The position numbers and the translations under genes are program-made. Positions 1 to 8,199 of a stretch of DNA of 64,000 bases are shown here, one piece after another. The notes under the pieces are model-generated. The model was not told the DNA's origin. It saw only the letters and a program-made list of their open reading frames with translations, and did not search any database. Origin of the DNA: Metarhizobium sp964253915 (lineage in GTDB: Bacteria > Pseudomonadota > Alphaproteobacteria > Rhizobiales > Rhizobiaceae). Position 1 is the first letter of the stretch. Each line of letters opens with the position of its first letter. Location: contig NZ_CAXUSG020000001.1 of assembly GCF_964253915.1 (NCBI RefSeq), forward strand, positions 434,001 to 498,000. The letters are read 5' to 3'.

Positions 1-2
1 CC

Positions 3-962
3 GACCGGCTGACGGCCAACACCTTCGCCGATAAGGTGTTCTTCACCAATTCGGGCGCCGAGGCACTGGAATGCGCCATCAAGACGGCGCGGCGTTATCA
101 ATATGCCAAGGGCCGCCCCGAGCGGTTCCATATCATCACCTTCGAGGGCGCCTTCCACGGCCGCACGCTCGCCACCATCGCCGCCGGCGGCCAGGCGAAA
201 TATCTTGAAGGTTTCGGTACCAAGGCCCCGGGCTTCGACCAGGTGCCGTTCGGCGATCTCGACGCCGTCAAGGCGGCCATCACCGAAGCGACCGCCGGTA
301 TCCTGATCGAGCCGGTGCAGGGCGAGGGCGGTATCCGTTCGGCCAGCCCCGAGTTTCTGCGGGCTCTGCGCAGTCTCTGCGACGAACACGGCCTGCTGTT
401 GATTTTCGACGAGGTCCAGTGCGGCGTCGGCCGTACCGGCAAACTCTTCGCTTATGAATGGCCGGGCATCGCTCCCGACATCATGGCGGTGGCCAAGGGC
501 ATCGGCGGCGGCTTTCCGCTCGGCGCCTGCCTTGCAACCGCCGATGCCGCGTCCGGCATGATCGCCGGCACCCACGGCACCACCTATGGCGGCAACCCGC
601 TGGCCATGGCGATCGGCAACGCCGTTCTCGACGTCGTGCTGGAAGAGGGTTTCCTCCAGCATGTCAGCGATGTTGCCCTCGTCTTCCGCCAGGGCCTCGC
701 CTCGCTCAAGGACCGTTTCCCGGACATCATCGAAGATGTCCGTGGCGAAGGCCTGATGCTTGGCATCAAGGCGCGCGTGCCGTCGGGCGAATTGCTGCTG
801 GCGATGCGTGACCAGCATATCCTCGGCGTGCTGGCGGGCGACAATGTCATCCGCCTGCTGCCGCCGCTGACCACCACGGCGGAAGAGGCCCGCGAGGGGC
901 TTGCGCGCATCGAGCGTGCCGCCGGCAAACTGCAACAGGAAAACCTCAAGAAATCCGCTTGA
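3..962 (+). CDS. argD: Acetylornithine aminotransferase, 5' part missing
   Basis: Class III PLP-dependent aminotransferase that makes N-acetylornithine in cytoplasmic arginine biosynthesis (it may also act on succinyldiaminopimelate). The frame is open from the first bases, so the N-terminus lies outside the window; about 319 residues remain of a usual ~400. Visible hallmarks are FFTNSGAEALECAIK, the GAFHGRTL segment, the PLP-pocket aspartate in LLIFDEVQCGVGRTG, and the Schiff-base lysine in AVAKGIGGGFPLGA. The C-terminal segment DNVIRLLPPLTTT is typical. argF follows after 21 bases on the same strand, the usual rhizobial argD-argF order, so the two are probably one operon. The ornithine/acetylornithine assignment rests on this context and close motif match; other class III transaminases look alike. 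Confidence 0.95.
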   Translation, partial: DRLTANTFADKVFFTNSGAEALECAIKTARRYQYAKGRPERFHIITFEGAFHGRTLATIAAGGQAKYLEGFGTKAPGFDQVPFGDLDAVKAAITEATAGILIEPVQGEGGIRSASPEFLRALRSLCDEHGLLLIFDEVQCGVGRTGKLFAYEWPGIAPDIMAVAKGIGGGFPLGACLATADAASGMIAGTHGTTYGGNPLAMAIGNAVLDVVLEEGFLQHVSDVALVFRQGLASLKDRFPDIIEDVRGEGLMLGIKARVPSGELLLAMRDQHILGVLAGDNVIRLLPPLTTTAEEAREGLARIERAAGKLQQENLKKSA

Positions 963-983
963 TACTGGATACAGGACGATAAA

Positions 984-1901
984 ATGGCAGCTCCGAAGCA
1001 TTTCCTCGATCTCTCGGCCATGACGGCGACCGATCTGCGCAGCATTATCGACGATGCCCGCGTTCGAAAAGCCGCCTCCAAGGCCGGAACCGCGGACAAG
1101 CCGCTTCAGGGCAAGATGCTGGCGATGATCTTCGAAAAGCCGTCGACGCGCACGCGTGTTTCCTTCGATGTCGGCATGCGCCAGCTCGGCGGTGAGACGA
1201 TCTTCCTGTCGGGCACCGAAATGCAGCTCGGTCGCGCCGAGACGATCGGTGATACGGCAAAGGTCCTGTCGCGTTACGTCGACGCCATCATGATCCGCAC
1301 GACGGACCACAACCGGCTGATCGAGCTGGCCGAGCATGCCACCGTACCTGTCATCAACGGTCTCACGGACGATACGCATCCCTGCCAGATCATGGCCGAC
1401 ATCATGACCTTCGAGGAGCATCGCGGCCCGGTCGCCGGCAAGACCATCGCCTGGACCGGTGACGGCAACAACGTGCTGCACTCCTTCGTCGAGGGGGCGG
1501 CCCGTTTCGGTTATCGCATGAACATGGCGGTGCCGCTGGGTTCCGAGCCGAACGACCGGATCCTCAACTGGGCACGTGAAAACGGCGGCGACATCATGCT
1601 GTGCCATGATGCCGACCGCGCCGTCGAGAATGCCGATTGCGTCGTCACGGACACATGGATTTCCATGAACCTGGAACACAAGGCGCGCGGACACAATGTC
1701 TTCCAACCGTTCCAGGTCAATCCCGCGCTGATGAAGAAGGCGAACCCGCAGGCGCTGTTCATGCATTGCCTGCCTGCCCATCGCGGCGAAGAGGTGACCG
1801 ACGAGGTAATCGACGGGCCGCAGTCCGTGGTGTTCGACGAAGCCGAAAACCGCATGCACGCGCAGAAATCGGTTCTCGCATGGTGCCTGGGCGCGTTGTA
1901 A
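984..1901 (+). CDS. argF: Ornithine carbamoyltransferase
   Basis: Converts ornithine and carbamoyl phosphate to citrulline in the cytoplasm, sixth step of arginine synthesis. The 305 residues match the normal length. The carbamoyl-phosphate loop is FEKPSTRTR (about residues 50-58), followed by HPCQ (about 132-135). The ornithine-side DxxxSMxxE region reads DTWISMNLE, and the HCLP catalytic loop is MHCLPAHRGEEV near residue 265. The ATG start has a purine-rich sequence (AGGACGATAAA) just upstream. It sits 21 bases behind argD and is followed by a short hairpin with a T-run. Arginine repression is common for the family but no operator was identified. Confidence 0.98.
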   Translation: MAAPKHFLDLSAMTATDLRSIIDDARVRKAASKAGTADKPLQGKMLAMIFEKPSTRTRVSFDVGMRQLGGETIFLSGTEMQLGRAETIGDTAKVLSRYVDAIMIRTTDHNRLIELAEHATVPVINGLTDDTHPCQIMADIMTFEEHRGPVAGKTIAWTGDGNNVLHSFVEGAARFGYRMNMAVPLGSEPNDRILNWARENGGDIMLCHDADRAVENADCVVTDTWISMNLEHKARGHNVFQPFQVNPALMKKANPQALFMHCLPAHRGEEVTDEVIDGPQSVVFDEAENRMHAQKSVLAWCLGAL

Positions 1902-1910
1902 TTCCGGCCG

Positions 1911-1931
1911 TCGGCACGGAGCCGATTTTTT
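1911..1931 (+). terminator. Probable intrinsic terminator after argF
   Basis: A 5-bp stem TCGGC/GCCGA with a five-base loop is followed directly by six T, ten bases past the argF stop. The stem is short, so efficiency is uncertain. Confidence 0.5.
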
Positions 1932-2121
1932 GACACCCGGCGCTTGACCGGGCGGCGCAACGATACCACTTAGGGCATTGCCGGCGAACAAAGGTTTTCC
2001 GGCAAAGCCCCATCTTTTTGTTTCACGCAATTCCGGACGGAAAACCGTTCCGCGCTTCTCCTGGAATTGCTCCAGCAGACTTCATCCGGCGGTCACGACC
2101 GCCGTGTAAGGAGTATTCATC

Positions 2122-3108
2122 ATGGCAGTATCTGCTACCGAACTGGGCGAATTCGGTTTCGCCGGAGACGACCGCGTTGTGCCCTTCCAGGTGGAAGGCC
2201 TCGACGTGCGCGGCCGCGCGGTCCAACTCGGCCCCATTCTCGATACGATCCTCGCCCGTCACGACTATCCACTGCCGGTTGCCAAGCTGCTTGCCGAAAC
2301 GATTGTGCTGACGGTGCTGATCGGCACTTCGCTGAAGTTCGAGGGCAAGTTCACGGTGCAGACCAAGGGCGACGGACCGGTGGATTTGCTCGTCGTCGAT
2401 TTCAGGACGCCCGAGAGCGTGCGCGCCTACGCCCGTTTCGACGAAGCGGCGCTGCAGGAGGCGGTTGCCGCCGGACGCACCGAGCCGCAGCAGCTGCTCG
2501 GAACGGGCATCCTTGCCTTCACCATCGATCAAGGCGGTTTCACGCAGCCCTACCAGGGCATCGTGCCGCTGGACGGCTCCAGCCTCGAAGAGATCGCCGG
2601 CGTCTACTTCCGCCAGTCGGAGCAGATCCCGACCCGTGTCCGCCTTGGTGTTGCGGAACTCTACGAGCGGGATGCTGATGGTAAGTCGCATCATCACTGG
2701 CGTGCCGGCGGATTGATCGCGCAGTTCCTGCCGCAGGCTCCGGAGCGCATGCGCCAGCTCGACCTGCACGGTGGTGACGGCGACACGTCGCATCCCGGCG
2801 GGGTCGAGGACGACCTGTGGGCCGAAGCGCTAGTGCTGGTGGAGACGATCGGCGCCTATGAACTGACCGACCCGCAGGTCGGCAGCGAACGGCTGCTCTA
2901 TCGCCTCTTCCACGAGCGCGGGGTCCGCGTGCACGAGCCGCAGGCCGTGCATGACCGCTGCAGTTGTTCGCGGGATCGCATCAAGGGCGTGCTGCAGGGC
3001 CTCTCCGCCGAAGAGATCGAAGGCAGCATCGAGGATGGACGGATTTCCGTTTCCTGCGAATTCTGCTCGACCACCTACCACTACGAGCCGACGGAATTTT
3101 CCCTGTAA
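2122..3108 (+). CDS. hslO: Hsp33 redox-regulated chaperone
   Basis: Cytoplasmic holdase that switches on when oxidation or heat releases zinc from its C-terminal cysteine cluster. The four zinc cysteines are present as CSC (about residues 280-282) and CEFC (about 314-317), the CxC-x(27-32)-CxxC pattern of the family. The N-terminal substrate-binding region includes DTILARHDYPLPVAKLLAE and the GTSLKFEGKFTVQTKGDGP segment. At 328 residues it is slightly longer than E. coli Hsp33 (292). The ATG is preceded by AAGGAG. Upstream, CTTGAC near 1943 followed by ATACCA 14 bases later loosely resembles an alphaproteobacterial heat-shock promoter, which would suit this gene, but the match is weak. The position after argF is a conserved rhizobial arrangement. 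Confidence 0.97.
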   Translation: MAVSATELGEFGFAGDDRVVPFQVEGLDVRGRAVQLGPILDTILARHDYPLPVAKLLAETIVLTVLIGTSLKFEGKFTVQTKGDGPVDLLVVDFRTPESVRAYARFDEAALQEAVAAGRTEPQQLLGTGILAFTIDQGGFTQPYQGIVPLDGSSLEEIAGVYFRQSEQIPTRVRLGVAELYERDADGKSHHHWRAGGLIAQFLPQAPERMRQLDLHGGDGDTSHPGGVEDDLWAEALVLVETIGAYELTDPQVGSERLLYRLFHERGVRVHEPQAVHDRCSCSRDRIKGVLQGLSAEEIEGSIEDGRISVSCEFCSTTYHYEPTEFSL

Positions 3109-3129
3109 CGGTTTCGCCATTGCACTTCG

Positions 3130-3156
3130 ATCGGCCAATCGTCTGGATTGGCCGAT
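3130..3156. terminator. Hairpin between convergent hslO and apaG
   Basis: A perfect 11-bp inverted repeat (ATCGGCCAATC/GATTGGCCGAT, loop of five) lies in the 114-base gap between two convergent genes. It has no T-run, so it may be a factor-assisted terminator or an RNA 3'-end stabiliser. Confidence 0.5.
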
Positions 3157-3222
3157 GCCTGCCCAGCTCTTTGCCGAATGAAGGCCGCTTTCAGGCGGCA
3201 GGTGCGCGCGGATATCTCGCGG

Positions 3223-3615
3223 TCAGTTCAACGTCCGTGCCAGGCCGGGGGAATCCAGGGAAAATGCCGGAATGGTGACGTCGAAGAGTTCGCCGTCGTC
3301 GGTTTCCATCTGGTAGCGACCGAACATCATGCCTGACGGCGTGTCGAGCGGGCAGCCGGAGGAATATTCGTAGGTATCGCCGGGTTCCAGGCGCGGCTGT
3401 TCGCCGACGACGCCGGGGCCGCTGACCTCGTCGACCTGGCCGTTCTGGTCGGTGATGTGCCAGTAGCGGTTCAGCAGCCGGACGCTGTCTTTCGAGTGGT
3501 TGGAAATGACGATGCGATACGCCCAGACATAGCGGCTATCCTCCGGATCGGATTGCTCCTCCAGATAGAATGGTTCGACAACCACCTCTATGTCCCTTGT
3601 CAGGGCGCGATACAT
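3223..3615 (-). CDS. apaG: ApaG (Co2+/Mg2+ efflux-associated) protein
   Basis: Small cytoplasmic beta-sandwich protein (ApaG/DUF525), 130 residues, the usual family length. Typical features are the start YRALTRDIEV, the central WAYRIVISNHS and VRLLNRYWHITDQNG strands, then VVGEQPRLEPGDTYEYSSG and the C-terminal GMMFGRYQME segment. An upstream extension of 36 codons is open, but this ATG has AAAGG seven to twelve bases before it and matches family N-termini, so it was chosen. The biochemical role is poorly known; phenotypes in enterobacteria involve cobalt resistance and magnesium efflux. It is convergent with hslO and lies downstream of metZ on the same strand, separated by the metZ terminator. 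Confidence 0.93.
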   Translation of the reverse strand: MYRALTRDIEVVVEPFYLEEQSDPEDSRYVWAYRIVISNHSKDSVRLLNRYWHITDQNGQVDEVSGPGVVGEQPRLEPGDTYEYSSGCPLDTPSGMMFGRYQMETDDGELFDVTIPAFSLDSPGLARTLN

Positions 3616-3767
3616 GCCCACACCTTTACTCAATACGCGTCTGCGATGTCTTGCCGTCAGTGCGACGGCTACGAAAATGGTTTTACGCCATTCTCGTATT
3701 GTTTTGAACCACTTCGGCGCCATTATGGCCGGTAAAGGTTAATATTGGTAGATATATCGCATCGCCG

Positions 3768-3792
3768 ATGCGCCGGCGGGATGCCGGCGCAT
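3768..3792 (-). terminator. Hairpin downstream of metZ
   Basis: A perfect 10-bp GC-rich inverted repeat (ATGCGCCGGC/GCCGGCGCAT, five-base loop) begins 42 bases after the metZ stop. No clear T-run follows on the minus strand. Confidence 0.5.
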
Positions 3793-3833
3793 GCGGTTTT
3801 ATGGCGAATCCAGCCGCTCTGTGCGGCTCCGGC

Positions 3834-5018
3834 TCAGGCCGAAACGCGCGACAGCGCCTGCTCGAAATCGGCGAGCAGGTCGTCGGTATCCTCGATGCCG
3901 GCGGACAGCCGGACCGTCCCGGCGGAGATGCCGAGTTCGGCGCGTGCCTCGTCCGTCAGGTTCTTGTGCGTCGTCGTCGCCGGATGGGTGATCAGGCTCT
4001 TGGCGTCGCCGAGATTGTTGGAGATCTTCACCACCTGCAGGGCATTCTGCAGCTGGAAGGCCGCTTCCTTGCCGCCCTTCAGTTCGATCGCCACCAGCGT
4101 CGAGCCGCCACTCATCTGCTTGGCGATGATATCCGCCTGCGGGTGGTCCTTGCGGCCGGGATAGATGACCTTGGCGATTTCCTTGTGGTCCGCCAGGAAA
4201 TCGGCGATCCGTGCGGCACTCTCCGTCTGCTGCTTGACGCGCAGCGGCAGGGTTTCAAGCCCCTTCAGCAGCGTCCAGGCGTTGAACGGCGACATGGCCG
4301 GGCCGGTGTGGCGGAAATAGTCGTGCAGGTTCTCGTCGATCCACTGCTTGTCGGACAGAACGATGCCGCCCAGGCAGCGGCCCTGGCCGTCGATGTGCTT
4401 GGTGGCGGAATAGATCACCACATGCGCGCCAAGCTCCAGCGGCTTCTGGAAGAGCGGCGTGGCAAAGACGTTGTCGACGACAAGCTTGGCGCCGACCTGG
4501 TTGGCAAGTTTGGCAACGCCGGCGATGTCGATGACCTCAAGCGTCGGGTTGGTCGGGCTTTCCAGGAAGAACACCTTGGTGTTCGGGCGGATCGCCTTTT
4601 CCCAGTTGGCGAGGTCGCGGCCGTCCACCAGCGTGCATTCGATGCCGTATTTTGGCGCCAGCGTATCGACCACCCAGCGGCAGGAGCCGAACAGGGCGCG
4701 GGCGGCAACGATATGGTCGCCGGCCTTCACCTGGCAGAGGATGGCGGATGAAACCGCAGCCATGCCGGAGGCCGTCGCGCGCGCATCTTCGGCGCCTTCC
4801 AGCGCGCACATGCGCTTCTCGAACATGTCGTTCGTCGGGCTGCCGTAACGCGCGTAGATGAAGCCGTCCGTCTCGCCCTTGAAGCGGGCTTCGGCCGCTT
4901 CGGCGGTGTCGTAGACGAAGCCCTGGGTCAGGAAGATTGCTTCCGACGTCTCACCGTGCTGGGAGCGCTGTGTGCCGCCGTGGACGAGTTGTGTTGCCGG
5001 GCGCCATTTGTTGCTCAT
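3834..5018 (-). CDS. metZ: O-succinylhomoserine sulfhydrylase
   Basis: PLP-dependent Cys/Met metabolism enzyme (gamma-synthase family) that uses O-succinylhomoserine and sulfide to make homocysteine in methionine synthesis. The 394 residues start at MSNKWRPATQLVHGG. The frame is open further upstream, but that stretch overlaps the terminator arm of the riboswitch. Key segments are IYARYGSPTNDMFEKR (PLP phosphate site), FFLESPTNPTLEV, the PLP-pairing aspartate in LVVDNVFATP, and the Schiff-base lysine in IYSATKHIDGQGRCLGG. Close relatives (cystathionine gamma-synthase, O-acetylhomoserine sulfhydrylase) share these motifs; the MetZ call is strengthened by the SAM-II riboswitch, which in alphaproteobacteria precedes metA, metX and metZ. 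Expression is therefore expected to fall when SAM is abundant. Confidence 0.95.
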   Translation of the reverse strand: MSNKWRPATQLVHGGTQRSQHGETSEAIFLTQGFVYDTAEAAEARFKGETDGFIYARYGSPTNDMFEKRMCALEGAEDARATASGMAAVSSAILCQVKAGDHIVAARALFGSCRWVVDTLAPKYGIECTLVDGRDLANWEKAIRPNTKVFFLESPTNPTLEVIDIAGVAKLANQVGAKLVVDNVFATPLFQKPLELGAHVVIYSATKHIDGQGRCLGGIVLSDKQWIDENLHDYFRHTGPAMSPFNAWTLLKGLETLPLRVKQQTESAARIADFLADHKEIAKVIYPGRKDHPQADIIAKQMSGGSTLVAIELKGGKEAAFQLQNALQVVKISNNLGDAKSLITHPATTTHKNLTDEARAELGISAGTVRLSAGIEDTDDLLADFEQALSRVSA

Positions 5019-5040
5019 GCCGTCATCACTTTCCAAAACA

Positions 5041-5068
5041 AAAAAACCGGTCGCGAAAGCGAACCGGT
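5041..5068 (-). terminator. Intrinsic terminator of the metZ leader
   Basis: On the minus strand the stem ACCGGTTCGC/GCGACCGGT is followed by a run of seven T, between the SAM-II aptamer and the metZ start codon. The position suggests premature termination as the expression platform. Confidence 0.88.
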
Positions 5069-5079
5069 TTTGCACCCGG

Positions 5080-5137
5080 TCCTTTTAGCCACTTGTTTAA
5101 CGTGGCTGCAAGCCGACCGGCCAAATCACCACGGGAT
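5080..5137 (-). ncRNA. SAM-II riboswitch aptamer upstream of metZ
   Basis: Read on the minus strand, the leader contains the conserved order CCCGTGGTGATTTG, then GCAGCCACGTTAAACAAG, then TGGCTAAAAGG. CGTGG can pair with CCACG to form P1. The GCTAAAAGG element, which builds the H-type pseudoknot and part of the SAM pocket, is intact. Location immediately before a methionine-synthesis gene fits the known SAM-II distribution in alphaproteobacteria. The aptamer is followed by a strong terminator hairpin. Confidence 0.95.
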
Positions 5138-5215
5138 AAAGCTCTGAATACTGCCGATCCCGGCTTGCGTCAATTCCTCGAGTTTGATTTTGTCGGCGCC
5201 AAAAGGAAAGAGGCA

Positions 5216-6313
5216 ATGACGAGAAAGACAGGCATTCTGGCGGATGGCGCCATCCGGGCGCTTTTTGCGGCCGGCCGGCTGAAGAGCGAGGCAGCGCTCG
5301 ATGTCGACCAGGTGCAGCCGGCAAGCCTCGATCTTCGGCTGGGTTCGAAAGCCTACCGCGTTCGCGCCAGCTTCATGCCGGGGCCGGGCCACCTCGTCGC
5401 CGACAAGCTCACGCGACTGAAGCTGCACGAGATCGACCTTGCCGATGGCGCCGTGCTCGAAACCGGTTGCGTCTACATCGTGCCGCTGATGGAAAGCCTC
5501 GACTTGCCGACGGACATGTCCGCCTCGGCCAACCCGAAAAGCTCGACCGGCCGGCTCGACATCTTCACCCGGGTGATGACCGACCGGGCGCAGGAATTCG
5601 ACAAGATCCCGGCCGGCTACAACGGCCCGCTCTACCTCGAAATCTCGCCGCGCACCTTTCCGATCGTCGTGCGCCGCGGCTCGCGTCTGTCGCAGATCCG
5701 CTTCCGTATCGGCCACGCGCTGCTGAACGACGCCGATCTCCTGTCGCTTCACGACAATGAAACCCTTGTTGCCAGCGAGGCGCCGAACGTGTCCAACGGC
5801 GGCATCGCCGTATCGATCGACCTCAAGGGCACCGGCCCGGACGGCCTGATCGGATATCGCGGCAAGCACCACACAGCGGTCATCGACGTCGACGCCAAGT
5901 CGGCGCACGACGTCCTCGATTTCTGGGAGCCGCTGTATAGCCGCGGGCGCGCCGAACTGATCCTCGATCCGGATGAGTTCTACATCCTCGTGTCGCGCGA
6001 GGCCGTGCATGTGCCGCCGCTCTACGCCGCGGAAATGACGCCTTACGATACGCTGGTTGGCGAATTCCGCGTCCACTACGCCGGCTTCTTCGATCCCGGT
6101 TTCGGCCATGCCGATGCCGGCGGCGCCGGGGCAAAAGCCGTGCTGGAAGTGCGTAGCCACGAGGTGCCGTTTATCCTGGAACACGCCCAGATCGTCGGTC
6201 GACTCGTCTACGAACACATGCTGGAGCGTCCGCAAGGGCTTTACGGCACGGGGCTTGGTTCCAACTATCAGGCGCAGGGCTTGAAACTCTCCAAACATTT
6301 CCGCCTGCCATAA
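5216..6313 (+). CDS. dcd: dCTP deaminase, long rhizobial form
   Basis: Deaminates dCTP to dUTP for thymidylate synthesis in the cytoplasm. The 365-residue product is about twice the E. coli enzyme. The N-terminal half carries the family signatures QPASLDLRLG, SANPKSSTGRLDIFTRV and LYLEISPRTFPIVVRRGSRL. The second half again contains dCTP-deaminase/dUTPase-like strands (GLIGYRGKHHTAVIDVD, YILVSREAVHVPP, VLEVRSHEVPFILEHAQIVGRL), so it looks like a tandem fold seen in this alphaproteobacterial subfamily. The ATG was chosen because AAAGGAAAGAGG sits just before it and the N-terminus MTRKTGILADGAIRAL matches the family; the frame is open for another 93 codons upstream. It diverges from metZ, so the 200 bases between hold both promoters plus the metZ riboswitch. 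Confidence 0.9.
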   Translation: MTRKTGILADGAIRALFAAGRLKSEAALDVDQVQPASLDLRLGSKAYRVRASFMPGPGHLVADKLTRLKLHEIDLADGAVLETGCVYIVPLMESLDLPTDMSASANPKSSTGRLDIFTRVMTDRAQEFDKIPAGYNGPLYLEISPRTFPIVVRRGSRLSQIRFRIGHALLNDADLLSLHDNETLVASEAPNVSNGGIAVSIDLKGTGPDGLIGYRGKHHTAVIDVDAKSAHDVLDFWEPLYSRGRAELILDPDEFYILVSREAVHVPPLYAAEMTPYDTLVGEFRVHYAGFFDPGFGHADAGGAGAKAVLEVRSHEVPFILEHAQIVGRLVYEHMLERPQGLYGTGLGSNYQAQGLKLSKHFRLP

Positions 6314-6349
6314 TGTCGACGCCGGCAACAGGCGTCAGTCGTTCCCCGC

Positions 6350-6799
6350 TCAAATCGGCTGGATGCCGCTTTTTGCCGGTTGTTTGCTGAAGTGGTAAAA
6401 GGCCACCCCGCCGATCCCGCCACTTGCGATGCGAAAGAGCGCTTCCGCGTCGATCATGGTGAGCGCCGACCAGATCGGCAACTCAGGCTTCATGGCTAGG
6501 AAAAAACCGACAGCCATGCCGGCAATGAGCGTGTAGCCAAGCCGAACCGGCGCGCGCAGGCTGAAAAACACTTCACCGATGATTATGGCAATAACAGCCG
6601 GCACGAATGCCGCAACGGCAATCGTCGCCGTCATCACTGCCGCGAAATAGGGTACCGCGAGCGCCACGTCCGCAGGGCTCATGGTTCCGGTCGAAACATC
6701 GCTGGCCGCGCGCAGGATCGTCAGGGCGATGGCAGCCATGAAGGCTGCCCAAAGATAACCGACGGTGCAGGATCCAAGGCGTTGCAGCATGGTAGGCAT
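6350..6799 (-). CDS. Small inner-membrane protein, unknown function
   Basis: A 149-residue hydrophobic protein with about four membrane segments: residues ~13-32, ~45-62, ~63-82 and ~88-106. A glycine-rich C-terminal stretch follows (IASGGIGGVAFYHF). The ATG at MPTMLQRLG follows GGAGAAGAG on the minus strand; an alternative ATG lies three codons downstream. The frame stays open upstream through the antisense of the neighbouring tRNA gene, which is not coding. No catalytic motif is visible. I do not recognise a named family; similar small four-helix membrane proteins are common in Rhizobiaceae. It is convergent with dcd, with 36 bases between the stop codons. Confidence 0.75.
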   Translation of the reverse strand: MPTMLQRLGSCTVGYLWAAFMAAIALTILRAASDVSTGTMSPADVALAVPYFAAVMTATIAVAAFVPAVIAIIIGEVFFSLRAPVRLGYTLIAGMAVGFFLAMKPELPIWSALTMIDAEALFRIASGGIGGVAFYHFSKQPAKSGIQPI

Positions 6800-6931
6800 C
6801 GATCTCTTCTCCGATCCTTGTCTCTGAGACGATCTCACCACGATTGCCGCCATCGGGCTGTCTCGCGAGAAACATGCCGGTTTTTCCCGGCGCTTGACAG
6901 CTTTCCGGAACTGTTGGAAAAGTGCCCTGCC

Positions 6932-7005
6932 GCGGGTGTAGCTCAATGGTAGAGCAGCAGCTTCCCAAGCTGAATACGAGGGTTCGATTCCCTTCACCCG
7001 CTCCA
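6932..7005 (+). tRNA. tRNA-Gly (anticodon CCC), CCA encoded
   Basis: The cloverleaf folds fully: acceptor GCGGGTG/CACCCGC, D-stem GCTC/GAGC, anticodon arm with loop TTCCCAA giving anticodon CCC, T-arm GAGGG-TTCGATT-CCCTT, discriminator T and encoded CCA. One G-A mismatch closes the anticodon stem base. It reads GGG codons. The DNA immediately 3' differs in character from the region upstream, so this gene may be an integration target. Confidence 0.97.
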
Positions 7006-7156
7006 GCTTCCCGGCGAAACGCGGTCTTCACCTTTGCGTTTCGGGGTCTCACCGACACACCCGAACGCTTGGGAAAATGCTCCATTTTTTAACGGTTTGT
7101 TAGTTTCTGGACGCCAGAAAACTGCAATCGTTAATAATTGTTTTGGAGCGTATCTA

Positions 7157-7738
7157 TTGGCCGGCATTGACGAATTTCGCAGTTTTACCAACACGCCCAG
7201 CCGACGTCACACCTTCTATTGTTATTGCACGCAAAAATATATCCAGGACCAGGCTGTGTTCTTCCTCCTCGTGGAGGCTTACCGGGAGAGCCGGTTGAAA
7301 CGGCAGGCTGAATTTCTCAACAATTGGTTCATCAACGGCGGCATCCCTGCTGAATTGGAGGCGAACGCCTATCTGGGCGTGGTCAATATTTCAGATGCGA
7401 TGACGCAGTCCGTCAATGATAGTACCAACAGCGCAATCAGGGCCGTTGGCCGGAATTTCGCCGAAAAAAGAGCCAACCACGGCGGCGGTATCGGTGGTTT
7501 TTTCGGAGCGCTGAAGCAAAAGGTCGGTGACACCAAAGTGGGCGGCACGCTCTTCGACAAGCCGTTGATGCAGGTCGTCGGCATGCTCGGCGACAGAAGC
7601 CAGGGATTCGATGGCGGCTGCGGCTATGAAAAGGATGGCAACTATCAGCCCAACGGCAAATTCGCCGGCCAGGTATCCCGTCTTCGCAAGGAACTGAAGG
7701 CCGTCAATTTCGATCCCGACAAGATCGGCATCTATTGA
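7157..7738 (+). CDS. Unrecognised 193-aa protein next to tRNA-Gly (RGS-like pattern?)
   Basis: No confident family. The proposed TTG start has GGAG nine bases upstream; the frame is open back to 7034 but without a better site. The first ~95 residues look all-helical and amphipathic (GIDEFRSFTNT, FYCYCTQKYIQDQAVFFLL, VEAYRESRLKRQAEFLNNWF, NGGIPAELEANAYLGVVNIS). Their spacing loosely resembles an RGS (regulator of G-protein signalling) fold: an F-x-x-F/C start, an FxxxVExYR helix, then a helix ending in a Phe before Pro and a small hydrophobic turn. That is pattern reading only. The second half is glycine-rich (GGGIGGFFGALKQ, GGTLFDKPLMQ) and ends VNFDPDKIGIY. Base composition before residue 40 is lower in GC than the flanks. 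Whether it is expressed is uncertain. Confidence 0.5.
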   Translation: MAGIDEFRSFTNTPSRRHTFYCYCTQKYIQDQAVFFLLVEAYRESRLKRQAEFLNNWFINGGIPAELEANAYLGVVNISDAMTQSVNDSTNSAIRAVGRNFAEKRANHGGGIGGFFGALKQKVGDTKVGGTLFDKPLMQVVGMLGDRSQGFDGGCGYEKDGNYQPNGKFAGQVSRLRKELKAVNFDPDKIGIY

Positions 7739-8199
7739 TCGACACGGCATGAAGTCGGGCGAGGCGCCATGAACAGGGGAGTGCCTGCCGCCCGGCATAA
7801 ATTTGCATTGGACGTTCGTTCTCCAAACTGTCACAAGGGCGTCAGGACGCGACTGCCGTTATCTATAGAACGGGGTCGGGCGACCGATTGACGTCACGTT
7901 GCTGCCGCGAGATCACGCTGGCCGTCCCTTAATCTTCAGTGTTCAAGCCGGTCACAGTATGCCGTTGCAATTGGGCGAGGAGACGGCTATCAAGCCAGCG
8001 CGCAGGACGACCTGCGCCATGAGTCATTCCGGGGACGGCCCCAAAATCTCGTTGACGAGATCAGAGGCCGCCCGAATGCGCAACGTCACCCTTCCCGTAG
8101 AAATCACTGGCCCGCGATCCACCTACGCCCGGCAACGCTGTGGCGGTGTCTTGGTGCGCGTTGGCTTCGCCGTGGCCACAGCGCGTCAGAGGACACCCA
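7739..8199. other. 461-base gap without a convincing gene
   Basis: Open frames here have no family resemblance and no good ribosome site. No atpI-like coding sequence, which would normally precede atpB in an ATP synthase operon, could be read in any frame. AGAGGA just before 8200 is the atpB ribosome site. The stretch presumably holds the promoter of the orphan atpB and recombination debris. Confidence 0.5.

Noticed and set aside
1943..1969. Heat-shock (RpoH) promoter before hslO
   Set aside because: CTTGAC and ATACCA match only loosely; not enough for a separate feature.
6800..6997. Minus-strand extension reading MKGIEPSYSAWEAAALPLSY upstream of the small membrane protein
   Set aside because: It is the antisense of tRNA-Gly, a well-known false N-terminus in annotations.
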